Of a DNA stretch of 43,608 bases, positions 17,812 through 25,669 are shown one piece after another. The translations under genes and the position numbers were made by a program. Position 1 is the first letter of the stretch, and each line of letters opens with the position of its first letter. The stretch lies in NCBI GenBank assembly GCA_947303855.1, contig CAMYZO010000020.1, positions 1-43,608 of the forward strand. Reading direction: 5' to 3'. The notes beneath the pieces are model-generated. The model made no database searches, had not been told where the DNA came from, and worked only from the letters and a program-made list of their open reading frames with translations. The DNA is from an uncultured Prevotellaceae bacterium. Its GTDB lineage: Bacteria > Bacteroidota > Bacteroidia > Bacteroidales > Bacteroidaceae.

Positions 17812-20549
17812 GATCTGCGAACAAGTTTGGTTCTCTTACTCGACACGCCAACGAGGTCGCGCCCCCTCATCCTTAACTTAATATCGACCTGACCGCCACC
17901 GCCTTCAACGCCAAGGATGCCGCGCAGTTTGTCTAATGGTGCCACGACCTCAGGATTGGTGGCGGCATTGGCATACTCACCGAAAAGACCAAGCGTCGGG
18001 CCGTAGGCCACGGCACCGTCGGCAAACTTCGCCACGTCCTTCACGCTCGTTATCATCGCCGTCAACTGTGCAAGTCCAAGGGCTGCAAACGCAATCCACG
18101 CCCAGGGCCCCATCGTTCCAGCCTGTGCCGTCGCCGTCGCATAGCCACCAACCATTGTGGCGATGGCCTGTGCCATCACACCGGCAATATTTAACTCTGG
18201 TACACCGATGGCGCTCCCAAGTCCGGCAAGGCTGGCACCAAGTTCCTTCGTGCTCTGTATAGCGAAGTCAAACTTTTTCTTGGCTTGGTCTAATGCACTC
18301 GTGTCAACTTTTAACTTCAAGCCCTTCAGGTTGGGGTTCAGCTTCGCTAATGCAGCATTGATGTCCGCGATGCCTTTTTCAGCTTCCTCCTTACCTATAA
18401 GACCAATCTCATAGTCCTGCTGGATGCGGCTGGCCTTTGCCTGGGCGTTGGCATAGCTCTGGCGCTGATCAGCCTTGCCGCCAGGCTGAATATAGCTTAC
18501 CTCGGCTTCAGCCTCAATAGTAACCTTCCCGTGGGTGGCTTCGTCTATCTGCTTCTGTATCTCGTCAATCTTGGCTATGGCCTCCACCCTTGCCTCTACA
18601 GTGGTTGCATTATCAAAAGACTTCTGGGCTGTCGCCAGCTGCTCCCGCAAAGAGTCCATATAGGTCTTGGTCTCTTGCGGTTCCGGTTTCTCCAGCCCGA
18701 TCTTTATCTTGTGGGCCTTAAACTCTGCTTCAAGGGCCTCATATTGTTTCTGTAGGTTAGCGGCTAAGTTGGCATCACCGGTTTCCTCAATCTGCTTCCT
18801 GAGGTCTGCCAGACGTTCCTTATATCGATTGATGCTGCCCTCAGCAGCCGGAGCCTTTTTGTCATTCGCACCTGATGTGCCACCACTATTCCCGCCAGTG
18901 GGACGGGTGGAAGAGCCCACAACAGGCAACTCAATCGTGGCAGATTCTTTAACAAGGTCGCGCAGTTGTTTTTGCAAACCTGCCACGGCCTGGCGTTCCG
19001 CGTTATACGCTGCTGTTGCTTTTTCGAGGTCGCTGGTTCCCTCAACTTCAATTCTTTCATAAGTTACGTTTCCCTCCCCGTAGAGGCCAGTGTCCTCAAC
19101 GTGGGCAACAGTCTTTTTCTCGCGTTGCTTGCTGTATTGTCTGGCCTTGCCTGTTTCGTCATATCTGAGATCGTGCATTTTCTGCTCCTTCTCAGCAATC
19201 TGGTTTGCCAGCATCCTGGTCCTTGCTTCAATGACCATCTGGCGACAATAGGCGTCACTGTTCTTGATAAGGGCATTATACCATTCGGCAACACTGGAGA
19301 AATAGCCCATTGTCTCGCCGTAGGTATTATTCATTTCCTCCACGATCTTTTTTTCCTGCTCCTTGGATCCGTGGAAGTCCTTAAGTTTGGCTATGTTGAT
19401 TTCAAGGGCAGCCCGTGTCTGCTGCAACTGTGCCGCCTCTTCGCTCTGGGCATCTGTGAAATCCTCTGCCGAATCGGTTGCTTTGTCGCTTGATGCAGCA
19501 AACTTCTCTATGGCCCATGTCAGGGTGGTAATGGCAAGACCGACGCCACTCGCTATCATAAGCCCACGGATGGCAACCTTTAGCGTCGTGGCTGCAACAG
19601 TACCGCCACGCATGGCTGTGGTCAGTGTACGCACAATGGCCGTCGTGGTGACAGAGACGATATTATATCCACGCTGCACAATGGTCAGCGAAGTAATGCC
19701 GACGGTCAAACCTCTTACACCTTGATAGACACTCATAATGCCCTGTACGCCCATACCGATTTCGTCTATAGTCGATACGAACGGCTGCAAGCGTACCATA
19801 CAGGCACCTACCACCTCTTTGATGTCGTCTATTGCATCGGCAACCTTCTTGGAATTTCCGGCATCCGTCTGCGCCAGTGCAGCGTTCATGCCACCCACAC
19901 TCTGGCTGACGACTTCCGCCAGAACGGCAGCACGTTCTTCTTCAGTACCGAATTTTAGTACCTTTTCCTGCGTTTCGTCGAAAGAGTAGCCGTATCGGCT
20001 CAGAGCCTGAGTCTGCCCCTCCATCACCTTTCCAAGCATAGTGGCAATAGTGGCAGCACTCTCCTGGCTTGCCTCCAGTCCGTACTGTTGGGCAAGCATA
20101 TCATTCATAACAGGAATCAGTTTCTCCAGACTGGATTTCTTTTCAAGGTATGTGGCTAACTCCTGAGCACCGGCCATCTGTACCTCATCACCGATAACAC
20201 CCAATTCTTGCTGGGCCTCACATAGCTTATAGATACTTTCGATTTCCGCCTCTGTGGCGTTCATCGTATTCTGCATAACCTGTGCAACTTTTCTTCCTGC
20301 CGTTTCCTGGACTGAATAGGCAGAAGCGTATTTTGAGATTTCAGAAGCAATCTGGCTGATACCTGATGTGACATTCTCGATGGCCTGCTGGGCCTGGTTG
20401 ATGTCAAGCAACTTGGTATTGAGCTTTTCCTGCTCATCGGTTACTTCCTTGACAACCCTGCCCAGTTCCTCGGCATCCATCGTGACATTTTTCACGTTTT
20501 CGCCGCCAACAGTCTCAATTTTTATCTGAAAAGTTACCTGGTTTGCCAT
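17808..20549 (-). CDS. Tail tape measure protein
   Basis: A 913-residue protein with the usual tape-measure composition. There is a long N-terminal coiled coil (ELGRVVKEVTDEQEKLNTKL), hydrophobic helices near residues 265-345 (GLMIASGVGLAITTLTWAI), a second coiled-coil zone near 560-700, and another hydrophobic segment near 790-860. Such proteins fix tail length and later help DNA entry. It follows the frameshifted tail chaperone pair, as in most siphophages, but here a plus-strand mini-gene lies between. A tail of moderate length would be expected. Confidence 0.88.
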   Translation of the reverse strand: MANQVTFQIKIETVGGENVKNVTMDAEELGRVVKEVTDEQEKLNTKLLDINQAQQAIENVTSGISQIASEISKYASAYSVQETAGRKVAQVMQNTMNATEAEIESIYKLCEAQQELGVIGDEVQMAGAQELATYLEKKSSLEKLIPVMNDMLAQQYGLEASQESAATIATMLGKVMEGQTQALSRYGYSFDETQEKVLKFGTEEERAAVLAEVVSQSVGGMNAALAQTDAGNSKKVADAIDDIKEVVGACMVRLQPFVSTIDEIGMGVQGIMSVYQGVRGLTVGITSLTIVQRGYNIVSVTTTAIVRTLTTAMRGGTVAATTLKVAIRGLMIASGVGLAITTLTWAIEKFAASSDKATDSAEDFTDAQSEEAAQLQQTRAALEINIAKLKDFHGSKEQEKKIVEEMNNTYGETMGYFSSVAEWYNALIKNSDAYCRQMVIEARTRMLANQIAEKEQKMHDLRYDETGKARQYSKQREKKTVAHVEDTGLYGEGNVTYERIEVEGTSDLEKATAAYNAERQAVAGLQKQLRDLVKESATIELPVVGSSTRPTGGNSGGTSGANDKKAPAAEGSINRYKERLADLRKQIEETGDANLAANLQKQYEALEAEFKAHKIKIGLEKPEPQETKTYMDSLREQLATAQKSFDNATTVEARVEAIAKIDEIQKQIDEATHGKVTIEAEAEVSYIQPGGKADQRQSYANAQAKASRIQQDYEIGLIGKEEAEKGIADINAALAKLNPNLKGLKLKVDTSALDQAKKKFDFAIQSTKELGASLAGLGSAIGVPELNIAGVMAQAIATMVGGYATATAQAGTMGPWAWIAFAALGLAQLTAMITSVKDVAKFADGAVAYGPTLGLFGEYANAATNPEVVAPLDKLRGILGVEGGGGQVDIKLRMRGRDLVGVSSKRTKLVRRS

Positions 20550-20587
20550 TTTTTTATTATCTTTGCACCGAAAACAGGTGCTTTTTT

Positions 20588-20761
20588 ATGAAACTGAAAG
20601 AAAAAATCCTATCTGTGGCACTGGTTCTGCTACCTGTCAGCCTCATTGGAATGGCCTTCAGCTATTTCATGGGGAAATACTATGCCATGTTCTTCTGGGG
20701 CATCTTGGTTTCCATCACATTTATTGCCGTCGGCGTCATGCCGAGCCCGCACAGGCGTTAA
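20588..20761 (+). CDS. Small two-span membrane protein, antisense within the late operon
   Basis: A 57-residue protein: KLKEKI, then two hydrophobic helices (LSVALVLLPVSLIGMAFSY and AMFFWGILVSITFIAVGVM) and a basic tail PSPHRR. It reads against all neighbours, between the tail chaperone (its stop overlaps that gene's end by 4 bases) and the tape measure. TATCTTTG at 20558-20565 could be its promoter, followed by a small GCACC/GGTGC hairpin before the ATG. It could be a lysogenic-conversion or exclusion gene expressed from the prophage. Function unknown. Confidence 0.5.
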   Translation: MKLKEKILSVALVLLPVSLIGMAFSYFMGKYYAMFFWGILVSITFIAVGVMPSPHRR

Positions 20762-21060
20762 GTCAGGCCCCTCGCCTTTTTCACCTCTTCATAGTGTCGT
20801 TTCTCTGCCTCCCGTTCCTTGCGGGTCTTTTTCGCGGGTGCCTTTTTTTCAGGCTGGTCCCACTCAAATTCCATCACGTCACGCGGGCAGAGCTCTTTTG
20901 TCGCCCAGGGCTGTAGGATGCAGACGGCCAGCTGACGTGTCTGCTCCCAACTGGTTTTTATTGACATCTGCCGGGCTTCGTGCCACATTTCAAAGATCTT
21001 CTCAAATTCAAGTGGGGTGCATTGGTCAAAGTCCTGTAGGCTCATCCCCATGCGCCCCAC
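20758..21060 (-). CDS. Tail assembly chaperone, C-terminal (frameshift) part
   Basis: A 100-codon frame from ATG 21060 whose reading frame stays open upstream to the A-run at 21110-21118 (ERVSIDELLGIAVGRMGMSL before the ATG). The content (DFDQCTPLEFEKIFEMW, then a lysine-rich end) matches the T part of G/GT tail chaperones that bind the tape measure during tail assembly. It is probably made mainly as a -1 frameshift extension of the upstream frame rather than from its own start. Its 3' end overlaps the antisense mini-gene by 4 bases. Confidence 0.8.
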   Translation of the reverse strand: MGRMGMSLQDFDQCTPLEFEKIFEMWHEARQMSIKTSWEQTRQLAVCILQPWATKELCPRDVMEFEWDQPEKKAPAKKTRKEREAEKRHYEEVKKARGLT

Positions 21061-21098
21061 CGCAATGCCTAAGAGTTCGTCGATACTGACGCGTTCAC

Positions 21099-21389
21099 CT
21101 ATTTCTTCGTTTTTTTTTCGTCGGGTGCAATAGCCTCGTTAAAAGCGCTGAGCGTAGAAATATCTACGAGGTCGCAGAAATCATCCAATGGGACACTAAA
21201 CTCCACACCATCAGCCTTACATGCAGACATGCAGCAGCACCAGATGAAAACAGCCAGATCATCCACACCAACGATGTTTTCGGCATCCTTACCAGTCTCT
21301 TGTTTGAAACGGCGCATGGCCCCCAAAGTCACACGGCATGGATATGTCTTGCCGTCGCTCGCATTAATAGTGATAGAAACGTTCTTCAT
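21099..21389 (-). CDS. Tail assembly chaperone, short form
   Basis: A 96-residue protein (NVSITINASDGKTYPCRVTLGA, then FKQETGKD) lying between tail tube and tape measure, the place of the lambda gpG-like chaperone. It ends in DEKKTKK, encoded by the nine-A slippery run just before the stop codon. Ribosomes that slip back one base continue into the 20758-21060 frame. Normal termination gives the short form; slipping gives the GT-type fusion. Confidence 0.82.
   Translation of the reverse strand: MKNVSITINASDGKTYPCRVTLGAMRRFKQETGKDAENIVGVDDLAVFIWCCCMSACKADGVEFSVPLDDFCDLVDISTLSAFNEAIAPDEKKTKK
21110..21118 (-). promoter_or_regulatory. Programmed -1 frameshift site (A9C)
   Basis: On the minus strand GAA AAA AAA ACG precedes the stop codon of the short chaperone. 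A shift to the -1 frame reads AAC GAA GAA ATA GGT GAA and continues through the downstream frame without a stop. This arrangement is conserved in tail chaperone genes of long-tailed phages. Confidence 0.8.
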
Positions 21390-21395
21390 CTTGCC

Positions 21396-21824
21396 TTAGC
21401 CCTGTGCATTTGCACTAGCGGTGCCAACAGCACCGGAGTTCTCCAACGTGATTGAATAGGTCTCATCGTCACCAGCCTTGCCCTCATGCTCGAGAGAGGT
21501 AATAATGAACTGGCCACTGTCAATATCGCCACCTTCTCGGTAAGCCCAAGAAGCGGATATTGGCTGGGCAGTCTTGAATGCCGTGCGGAGCGTGTCAATA
21601 TTCGGCTTGTTGTTCGTGTCATCATCGTCAACCACGAATCCGCTTGCTGTCACAGTACAGCCAAGGCTTTTCACATACTTCTCATCCCATTTACCGGCAG
21701 CAGCCTCCTTGGTCTTACGCGTACCGGTCTCAGCCTTATAGGAGATCTTACACTCAGTAGAGTGACCGAGGGCGTGACCGCATACTGACAGGATAAGGTC
21801 TGTTCCGTCTCTGTATTTTCCCAT
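21396..21824 (-). CDS. Major tail tube protein
   Basis: A 142-residue protein (LILSVCGHALGHSTECKISYKAETGT, then YSITLENSGAVG) of the size and composition of siphophage major tail proteins that stack in hexameric rings around the DNA channel. The order tube, chaperones, tape measure, tail tip supports the call. The sequence signature itself is weak. The next gene starts within 10 bases, consistent with one late operon. Confidence 0.72.
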   Translation of the reverse strand: MGKYRDGTDLILSVCGHALGHSTECKISYKAETGTRKTKEAAAGKWDEKYVKSLGCTVTASGFVVDDDDTNNKPNIDTLRTAFKTAQPISASWAYREGGDIDSGQFIITSLEHEGKAGDDETYSITLENSGAVGTASANAQG

Positions 21825-21851
21825 TTTTCTTTCTATTTTATAGTGTTACAC

Positions 21852-22415
21852 TTAGTTCTTTCTTGCAGCCCATACGATGGCTGTTATTGAGAGAAAGGCA
21901 AACAGCAGGGTTCCTATAACAAAACCGTCCTGATACCATTTGTTCGTCTCTTTATCGGCTTTTAAATGCACTTCGGGAGGCTTGAAAGTCTCTGCTCCTT
22001 TGGCATCCGCCTCAGACTTCGCCTTCGTCGTGGTCGTCACCTTCGCCGGACTGATACCCTGGGCACTCAAAGTTACTCCCCCGCTCGGCTGTTTCCGCAA
22101 TGATGCTCTTGCCTGGGCCGTCTGTACACTGTACTCCGCACCTGCTGGCAGGCTGTCGATTTGCGCCGGCGTGATTTGCAGTTCTGCCGCTGTGTCCAGA
22201 CGGGCTGGCTCTATGATGCTTCGGCTTTCTATTTCCACCGACGATGTGGTCCTGATGCTGTCCGTCCTTTCGGGAAGGGGCATCATCTGCACCGTCTTGC
22301 AACTCTGCAAGCACAGGGCACTCACCGCGATAAGGGCACAACTGAATAGCCTCCACAGCCTTCCTGAGCCGGGCAAGCTCACGTTTGATGGGGTTGAGTT
22401 CTTTCCTTGTTTCAT
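21852..22415 (-). CDS. Probable unimolecular spanin (lipoprotein with C-terminal membrane anchor)
   Basis: A 187-residue protein. The N-terminus is a lipoprotein signal (LFSCALIAVSALCLQSC, Cys-39 in an LxSC lipobox). The middle is a periplasmic stretch rich in Glu, Lys, Ala and Thr. The C-terminus is a transmembrane helix (FVIGTLLFAFLSITAIVWAA) ending RKN. An outer-membrane lipid anchor plus an inner-membrane helix in one chain is the layout of T1 gp11-type u-spanins, which fuse the two membranes in the last lysis step. It lies two genes after the endolysin, overlapping the neighbouring coiled-coil gene out of frame by about 400 bases. Confidence 0.65.
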   Translation of the reverse strand: MKQGKNSTPSNVSLPGSGRLWRLFSCALIAVSALCLQSCKTVQMMPLPERTDSIRTTSSVEIESRSIIEPARLDTAAELQITPAQIDSLPAGAEYSVQTAQARASLRKQPSGGVTLSAQGISPAKVTTTTKAKSEADAKGAETFKPPEVHLKADKETNKWYQDGFVIGTLLFAFLSITAIVWAARKN

Positions 22416-22626
22416 TCAGTTCTTCCTTTAGAGGTTCTACAATGTTTTCAATCAATATCCGGGTGGCATTCTCTGTGTTCGTAATCTTCACCGTGTCGGC
22501 CTCGGCCATAGCCTTCTCGGCCTCCGCACGGGCTTTCTTAAGCTCACTGCGGATGCTCAGCAGACCGACGATCGTGGCTACGAGCCCGGTGCCGAATATT
22601 ACATTGAGAATTTCGCTCCACTCCAT
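22012..22626 (-). CDS. Membrane-anchored coiled-coil protein of the lysis cassette
   Basis: The first 110 residues are convincing: one N-terminal helix (ILNVIFGTGLVATIVGLLS), a long charged coiled coil (RSELKKARAEAEKAMAEADTV), then CPYRGECPVL. After that the frame stays open for another 95 codons overlapping the lipoprotein gene, and the predicted residues look like an out-of-frame shadow, so the stop at 22012 may be fortuitous. It could be a holin-associated or i-spanin-like protein; the family is not certain. It starts 15 bases after the amidase. Confidence 0.6.
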   Translation of the reverse strand: MEWSEILNVIFGTGLVATIVGLLSIRSELKKARAEAEKAMAEADTVKITNTENATRILIENIVEPLKEELNETRKELNPIKRELARLRKAVEAIQLCPYRGECPVLAELQDGADDAPSRKDGQHQDHIVGGNRKPKHHRASPSGHSGRTANHAGANRQPASRCGVQCTDGPGKSIIAETAERGSNFECPGYQSGEGDDHDEGEV

Positions 22627-22640
22627 ATCCAGATTTGATA

Positions 22641-23108
22641 TTACTTGATTCCTATTTCCTTAAGCCATGCGGGAACACTGAAACACGGACAGTCCTTTGC
22701 TGCCAGCTGGTTGTGCCCCACAATCTTAACAGAGGGGAAACGCTTGTGGAAGTTCAGCACGTAGTCCTTCATGGCCTTGCGCTGAGCTTCCGTGCGCGTA
22801 TCTGCTTTGCGCTTATGGTTATTAGCCGCACAGCCTCCGACATAGACGATGTGACGGCTCACGCTGTTGTAGCCAGCCACGCCGTTAGTAATCTCCCAAC
22901 CGTCCACGTATGCGTCCTCATTGTTCTTTACCAGACGCTCGCGCTTGCCGTCAAGGTGGAACATATCTGTGTAACCCACTTGCTTCCAGCCACGACCACC
23001 CTTCGACACAGGGTCAGTGTGCCAGTGACGGATTTCATCCGATGTCACTTCACGGCCAGCAGGTGTGTCTGTGCAGTGGATTACCAGATATTGCAGCTTC
23101 TTTCCCAT
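22641..23108 (-). CDS. Endolysin, N-acetylmuramoyl-L-alanine amidase (Amidase_2)
   Basis: A 155-residue enzyme of the T7-lysozyme/Amidase_2 type that cuts the bond between muramic acid and the stem peptide. The zinc ligands are visible: His in LVIHCTDTP near residue 11, and His and Cys eight apart in GHNQLAAKDC, the same spacing as in T7 lysozyme. RHWHTDPVSKGGRGWKQVGY is the conserved substrate loop. No signal peptide is present, so a holin is needed; the neighbouring membrane proteins are candidates. Its position between capsid and tail genes is typical of Bacteroidales Mu-like phages. Confidence 0.9.
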   Translation of the reverse strand: MGKKLQYLVIHCTDTPAGREVTSDEIRHWHTDPVSKGGRGWKQVGYTDMFHLDGKRERLVKNNEDAYVDGWEITNGVAGYNSVSRHIVYVGGCAANNHKRKADTRTEAQRKAMKDYVLNFHKRFPSVKIVGHNQLAAKDCPCFSVPAWLKEIGIK

Positions 23109-23121
23109 AGCCTACGTTTCC

Positions 23122-24468
23122 TTATGCGTTCTCTGCCATTGCCTGGCTGACAGTTACGGTCTTCGTTACCTCAGTACCGGCAATGCCGATGGTTACGGTG
23201 GCGACACGGGGATTGTCGCCCTCGGCACTGTAGGCGTATGCCTCACGTGTGAAGGTCACCTTGTTTCCGCCAGCTGCCACAGTCAGCCACTCTGCATCTG
23301 TCTGCGCAGTTACAGCGGCACCGTTACTGGTGGCATAAGTGCGATTATTACTGCCTTGGGTGGCGGGAACTTCTAGCGTATCGGCACCGCTGATAGTGGG
23401 GGTTGGTGCCGGGGCTGCTGCTCCAACGGTTCCACTGTAGATGGCCACATTGGCATCTTCCTTCTTAGGCAGGGCAATGAAGTAGTGGCGGAAGTTGATC
23501 TCGTTACGCTGGTACTGCGGGTTGGTCTGGGCGTCACGATAGTACATCTTGAGACTACCTGAGGCCTTGAACACACGGCCCTTCCAGAATGCGAACGACG
23601 CCTGGCGGTCGGTAGCGCTAATCTGGGCGCCAACAGCCTTCTTAATGCCGTTTGATCCGTAGTAAGGATTATTGGCGAACTGGTAGATCTCGAAGCCGTA
23701 GGCGTTCACGGGTTTGCCACTCTCATAGTTATAGAACTGGTTGGCAAACTTCTGATCCAGCATAAGCAGGTCATTCACGTGATCCGGACAGAGCACAAGG
23801 CGACGGCCTTCCATCGGCACCTTGGCCTTATCAAGGGCTGCCTTAAGGCGTACAATATCAGCAGGGGTCATCATCTTACGACCTGTACCGTCATCCTGAC
23901 CGGTAGTAACCAGCACGGGTGTTGATGCAGTGTTCTTTGTCGGGCACATAGCATGGGCAGCCTTCAGGAACTCCGCATCCTTCAGGGCATTGCGGTGGCT
24001 TTCCTCTACGCGGCCCATCTTATCGTAACTGATGGCATGCAACTCATCGTCTGTAATCGGAGTGACCTTTGTCTGGAACTTGTCAAGGCTGATGGTCTTG
24101 TCCTGATCGTCCAGGTCCTGTAAGTCAATCGGGTACGTCGTGTTGTTGATCAATACGTCAGGATCGATGCCTACATCTACCAGATGGATGCAGTCAGCAT
24201 TGACAACAGCGCTGTTGTCGGGAACCCCCTCCAGCCAAGTGGCTTCAAGACCGGCACGCAGACGCTTGATCATCTCACCAGTCCAGATCTCAACCAGGAC
24301 ACCCTCGCGCAATGCGCCAGCAGGTGCCATCTGTCCTACACAAGCCGCCACGACATTGGCACCAACGGCACCATAGGCGGCACTAACGCCCAACATGGGG
24401 GCAAACAACATGCCTACGATGGCATTGAAAGCCACAGCAAGCAGCATCGTTGAAAAGGAATGTTTCAT
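23122..24468 (-). CDS. Major capsid protein with C-terminal BACON domain
   Basis: A 448-residue protein. Residues 1-345 or so are a Mu gpT-like/Bacteroidales phage capsid core (EIWTGEMIKRL, DPDVLINNTTYPIDL, LPKKEDANVAIYSG). A linker rich in Ala, Pro and Thr follows. The last 85 residues form a BACON-type domain (ADTLEVPATQG, TDAEWLTVAAGGNKVTF, NPRVATVTIGI, KTVTVSQA). BACON domains are associated with binding of glycans or mucin, and such Ig-like decorations on capsids are proposed to hold phages in mucus. The hydrophobic N-terminus looks like a signal peptide but is probably the part removed at maturation by the protease encoded just upstream. Confidence 0.85.
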   Translation of the reverse strand: MKHSFSTMLLAVAFNAIVGMLFAPMLGVSAAYGAVGANVVAACVGQMAPAGALREGVLVEIWTGEMIKRLRAGLEATWLEGVPDNSAVVNADCIHLVDVGIDPDVLINNTTYPIDLQDLDDQDKTISLDKFQTKVTPITDDELHAISYDKMGRVEESHRNALKDAEFLKAAHAMCPTKNTASTPVLVTTGQDDGTGRKMMTPADIVRLKAALDKAKVPMEGRRLVLCPDHVNDLLMLDQKFANQFYNYESGKPVNAYGFEIYQFANNPYYGSNGIKKAVGAQISATDRQASFAFWKGRVFKASGSLKMYYRDAQTNPQYQRNEINFRHYFIALPKKEDANVAIYSGTVGAAAPAPTPTISGADTLEVPATQGSNNRTYATSNGAAVTAQTDAEWLTVAAGGNKVTFTREAYAYSAEGDNPRVATVTIGIAGTEVTKTVTVSQAMAENA

Positions 24469-24499
24469 TTCGCTTGTTTGTTATTAAAGGGTTATACGT

Positions 24500-25471
24500 T
24501 TATACCGGGCAATCCACGCCGTACTCTTCCTTGTAGAGCAAGCGGTATTTCTTGATGTCGCTGGCCTTAAGCTCCATGCGCTGCTCTGGGGTCAGGTCGC
24601 TCAGTTTCTTGGCGTCTGATGCCGTGTGCATCTGAGTGGCACCGCCCTGATGGTCCAAAACTGTCGACAGCTTGACGGCAGGCTGCATTTCGGCAAAGAG
24701 GGTTTTCAGCTCCTCACCGCCAACCTTCTTGCCCAACTCAATGAAGTGGTCCTTTTTGTCGGCACCAATCTTCTTGTCGGCAATGGCAGCGTCCACCAGC
24801 TGCGTGATAGCCGCCAGTTTCAGTGCATCGTTCTCATCCTTAAGCGTCTTGATCTCAGCGGCCAGGTTAAGTGCCTTGGTTTCGCCATTTTTCAACTCTG
24901 TGATTTTCGCGGTCACTTCCGCCTCGCCTGCGGTCTCTGTCAGACCAAGTGCGAGCAATAAAGTCTTTACTTCCATTGTTGTGTCACTTTTGTTTGGTTC
25001 AACACTATTGTTTTTTAATACGGGTAATCCACACTCCAGGCCTGCACCAAGTTCCAGGGCCTTCCCCTCATAGGTGAGGCGCAGCGCATCGTCATTGCTG
25101 CCGATGTCAACCACGCTGACCTCGCGCAGTTTGCTCTTGCTGACTGTCGGGCGCGTTTGCCCGGGGGCGATATGCTCGGGGGCTTCGCTCAGTTCCAGGA
25201 TGTCAGCACCCATGCTCACCATCCGGAGACTCCCCTTCTCAAACTGTGCCTTACACTGTCTGCTCAGATCCGTTACCTCATCAAAGACCAGTTCACCTGT
25301 CAGGTCATCACCCTCGCGCTTGATGTCCTTAACATAGCCTATCACGGTGCCGCGTTGGTGCATATATAGCAGCACAGGATTCTTCTCATACTGGGTGGTA
25401 TCAAGTCCATCAGTCAGTACCCTTGTGCCGTAGCTGTTTATGCTGCTGTTTGAAATTCTAACTCTTGCCAT
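24500..25471 (-). CDS. Prohead protease with scaffold-like C-terminal region
   Basis: A 323-residue protein. I start it at ATG 25471, because the longer open frame runs through the promoter and operators. Residues 1-150 match phage prohead proteases (VLLYMHQRGTVIGYVKDI, SLRMVSMGADILELSE, LREVSVVDIGSNDDAL). The histidine in YMHQRG and the serine in VSMGAD are catalytic candidates. Residues 190-323 are helical with a coiled coil (AEIKTLKDENDALKLAAITQ), as in gpI/Z-type fused scaffolds. First gene of the leftward late operon. Confidence 0.83.
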   Translation of the reverse strand: MARVRISNSSINSYGTRVLTDGLDTTQYEKNPVLLYMHQRGTVIGYVKDIKREGDDLTGELVFDEVTDLSRQCKAQFEKGSLRMVSMGADILELSEAPEHIAPGQTRPTVSKSKLREVSVVDIGSNDDALRLTYEGKALELGAGLECGLPVLKNNSVEPNKSDTTMEVKTLLLALGLTETAGEAEVTAKITELKNGETKALNLAAEIKTLKDENDALKLAAITQLVDAAIADKKIGADKKDHFIELGKKVGGEELKTLFAEMQPAVKLSTVLDHQGGATQMHTASDAKKLSDLTPEQRMELKASDIKKYRLLYKEEYGVDCPV

Positions 25472-25489
25472 TGTCTCGAAATTTTGGTG

Positions 25490-25521
25490 CAAACTTACCC
25501 TTTTTCGGCTACACTTCCAAA
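25490..25521 (-). promoter_or_regulatory. Leftward late promoter
   Basis: On the minus strand TTTG (25521-25518) and TAAGTTTG (25497-25490) are exactly 20 bases apart, an ideal Bacteroidetes promoter. It lies just before the protease ATG at 25471 and would drive the capsid-lysis-tail operon. Confidence 0.8.
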
Positions 25522-25526
25522 TAATA

Positions 25527-25562
25527 GGGCAATGGCTGCCCCCTTTAGGGCAACGGCTGCCC
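25527..25562. promoter_or_regulatory. Tandem operator-like repeats
   Basis: GGGCAATGGCTGCCC (25527-25541) and GGGCAACGGCTGCCC (25548-25562) are two near-identical inverted repeats (GGGCA facing TGCCC) 21 bases apart, two helical turns. They begin 6 bases upstream of the -33 element of the leftward late promoter, the classical location for an activator. Confidence 0.7.
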
Positions 25563-25584
25563 CAAAATTTTTCCGTAAACACTA

Positions 25585-25615
25585 TTTTTTGCAATTTTGC
25601 AAAAAATATAATTTG
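25585..25615 (+). promoter_or_regulatory. Rightward late promoter with palindrome
   Basis: TTTTTTGCAA and TTGCAAAAAA form a 10-bp inverted repeat (25585-25606) immediately before TATAATTTG (25607-25615), a near-consensus -7 element pointing to the terminase operon. The -33 function is uncertain; the palindrome may be a regulator site. Confidence 0.5.
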
Positions 25616-25669
25616 GGGCTGGCCTCCGTGGAGCATACAGACCCTACTTCTATCTATTTATAATAAGGT

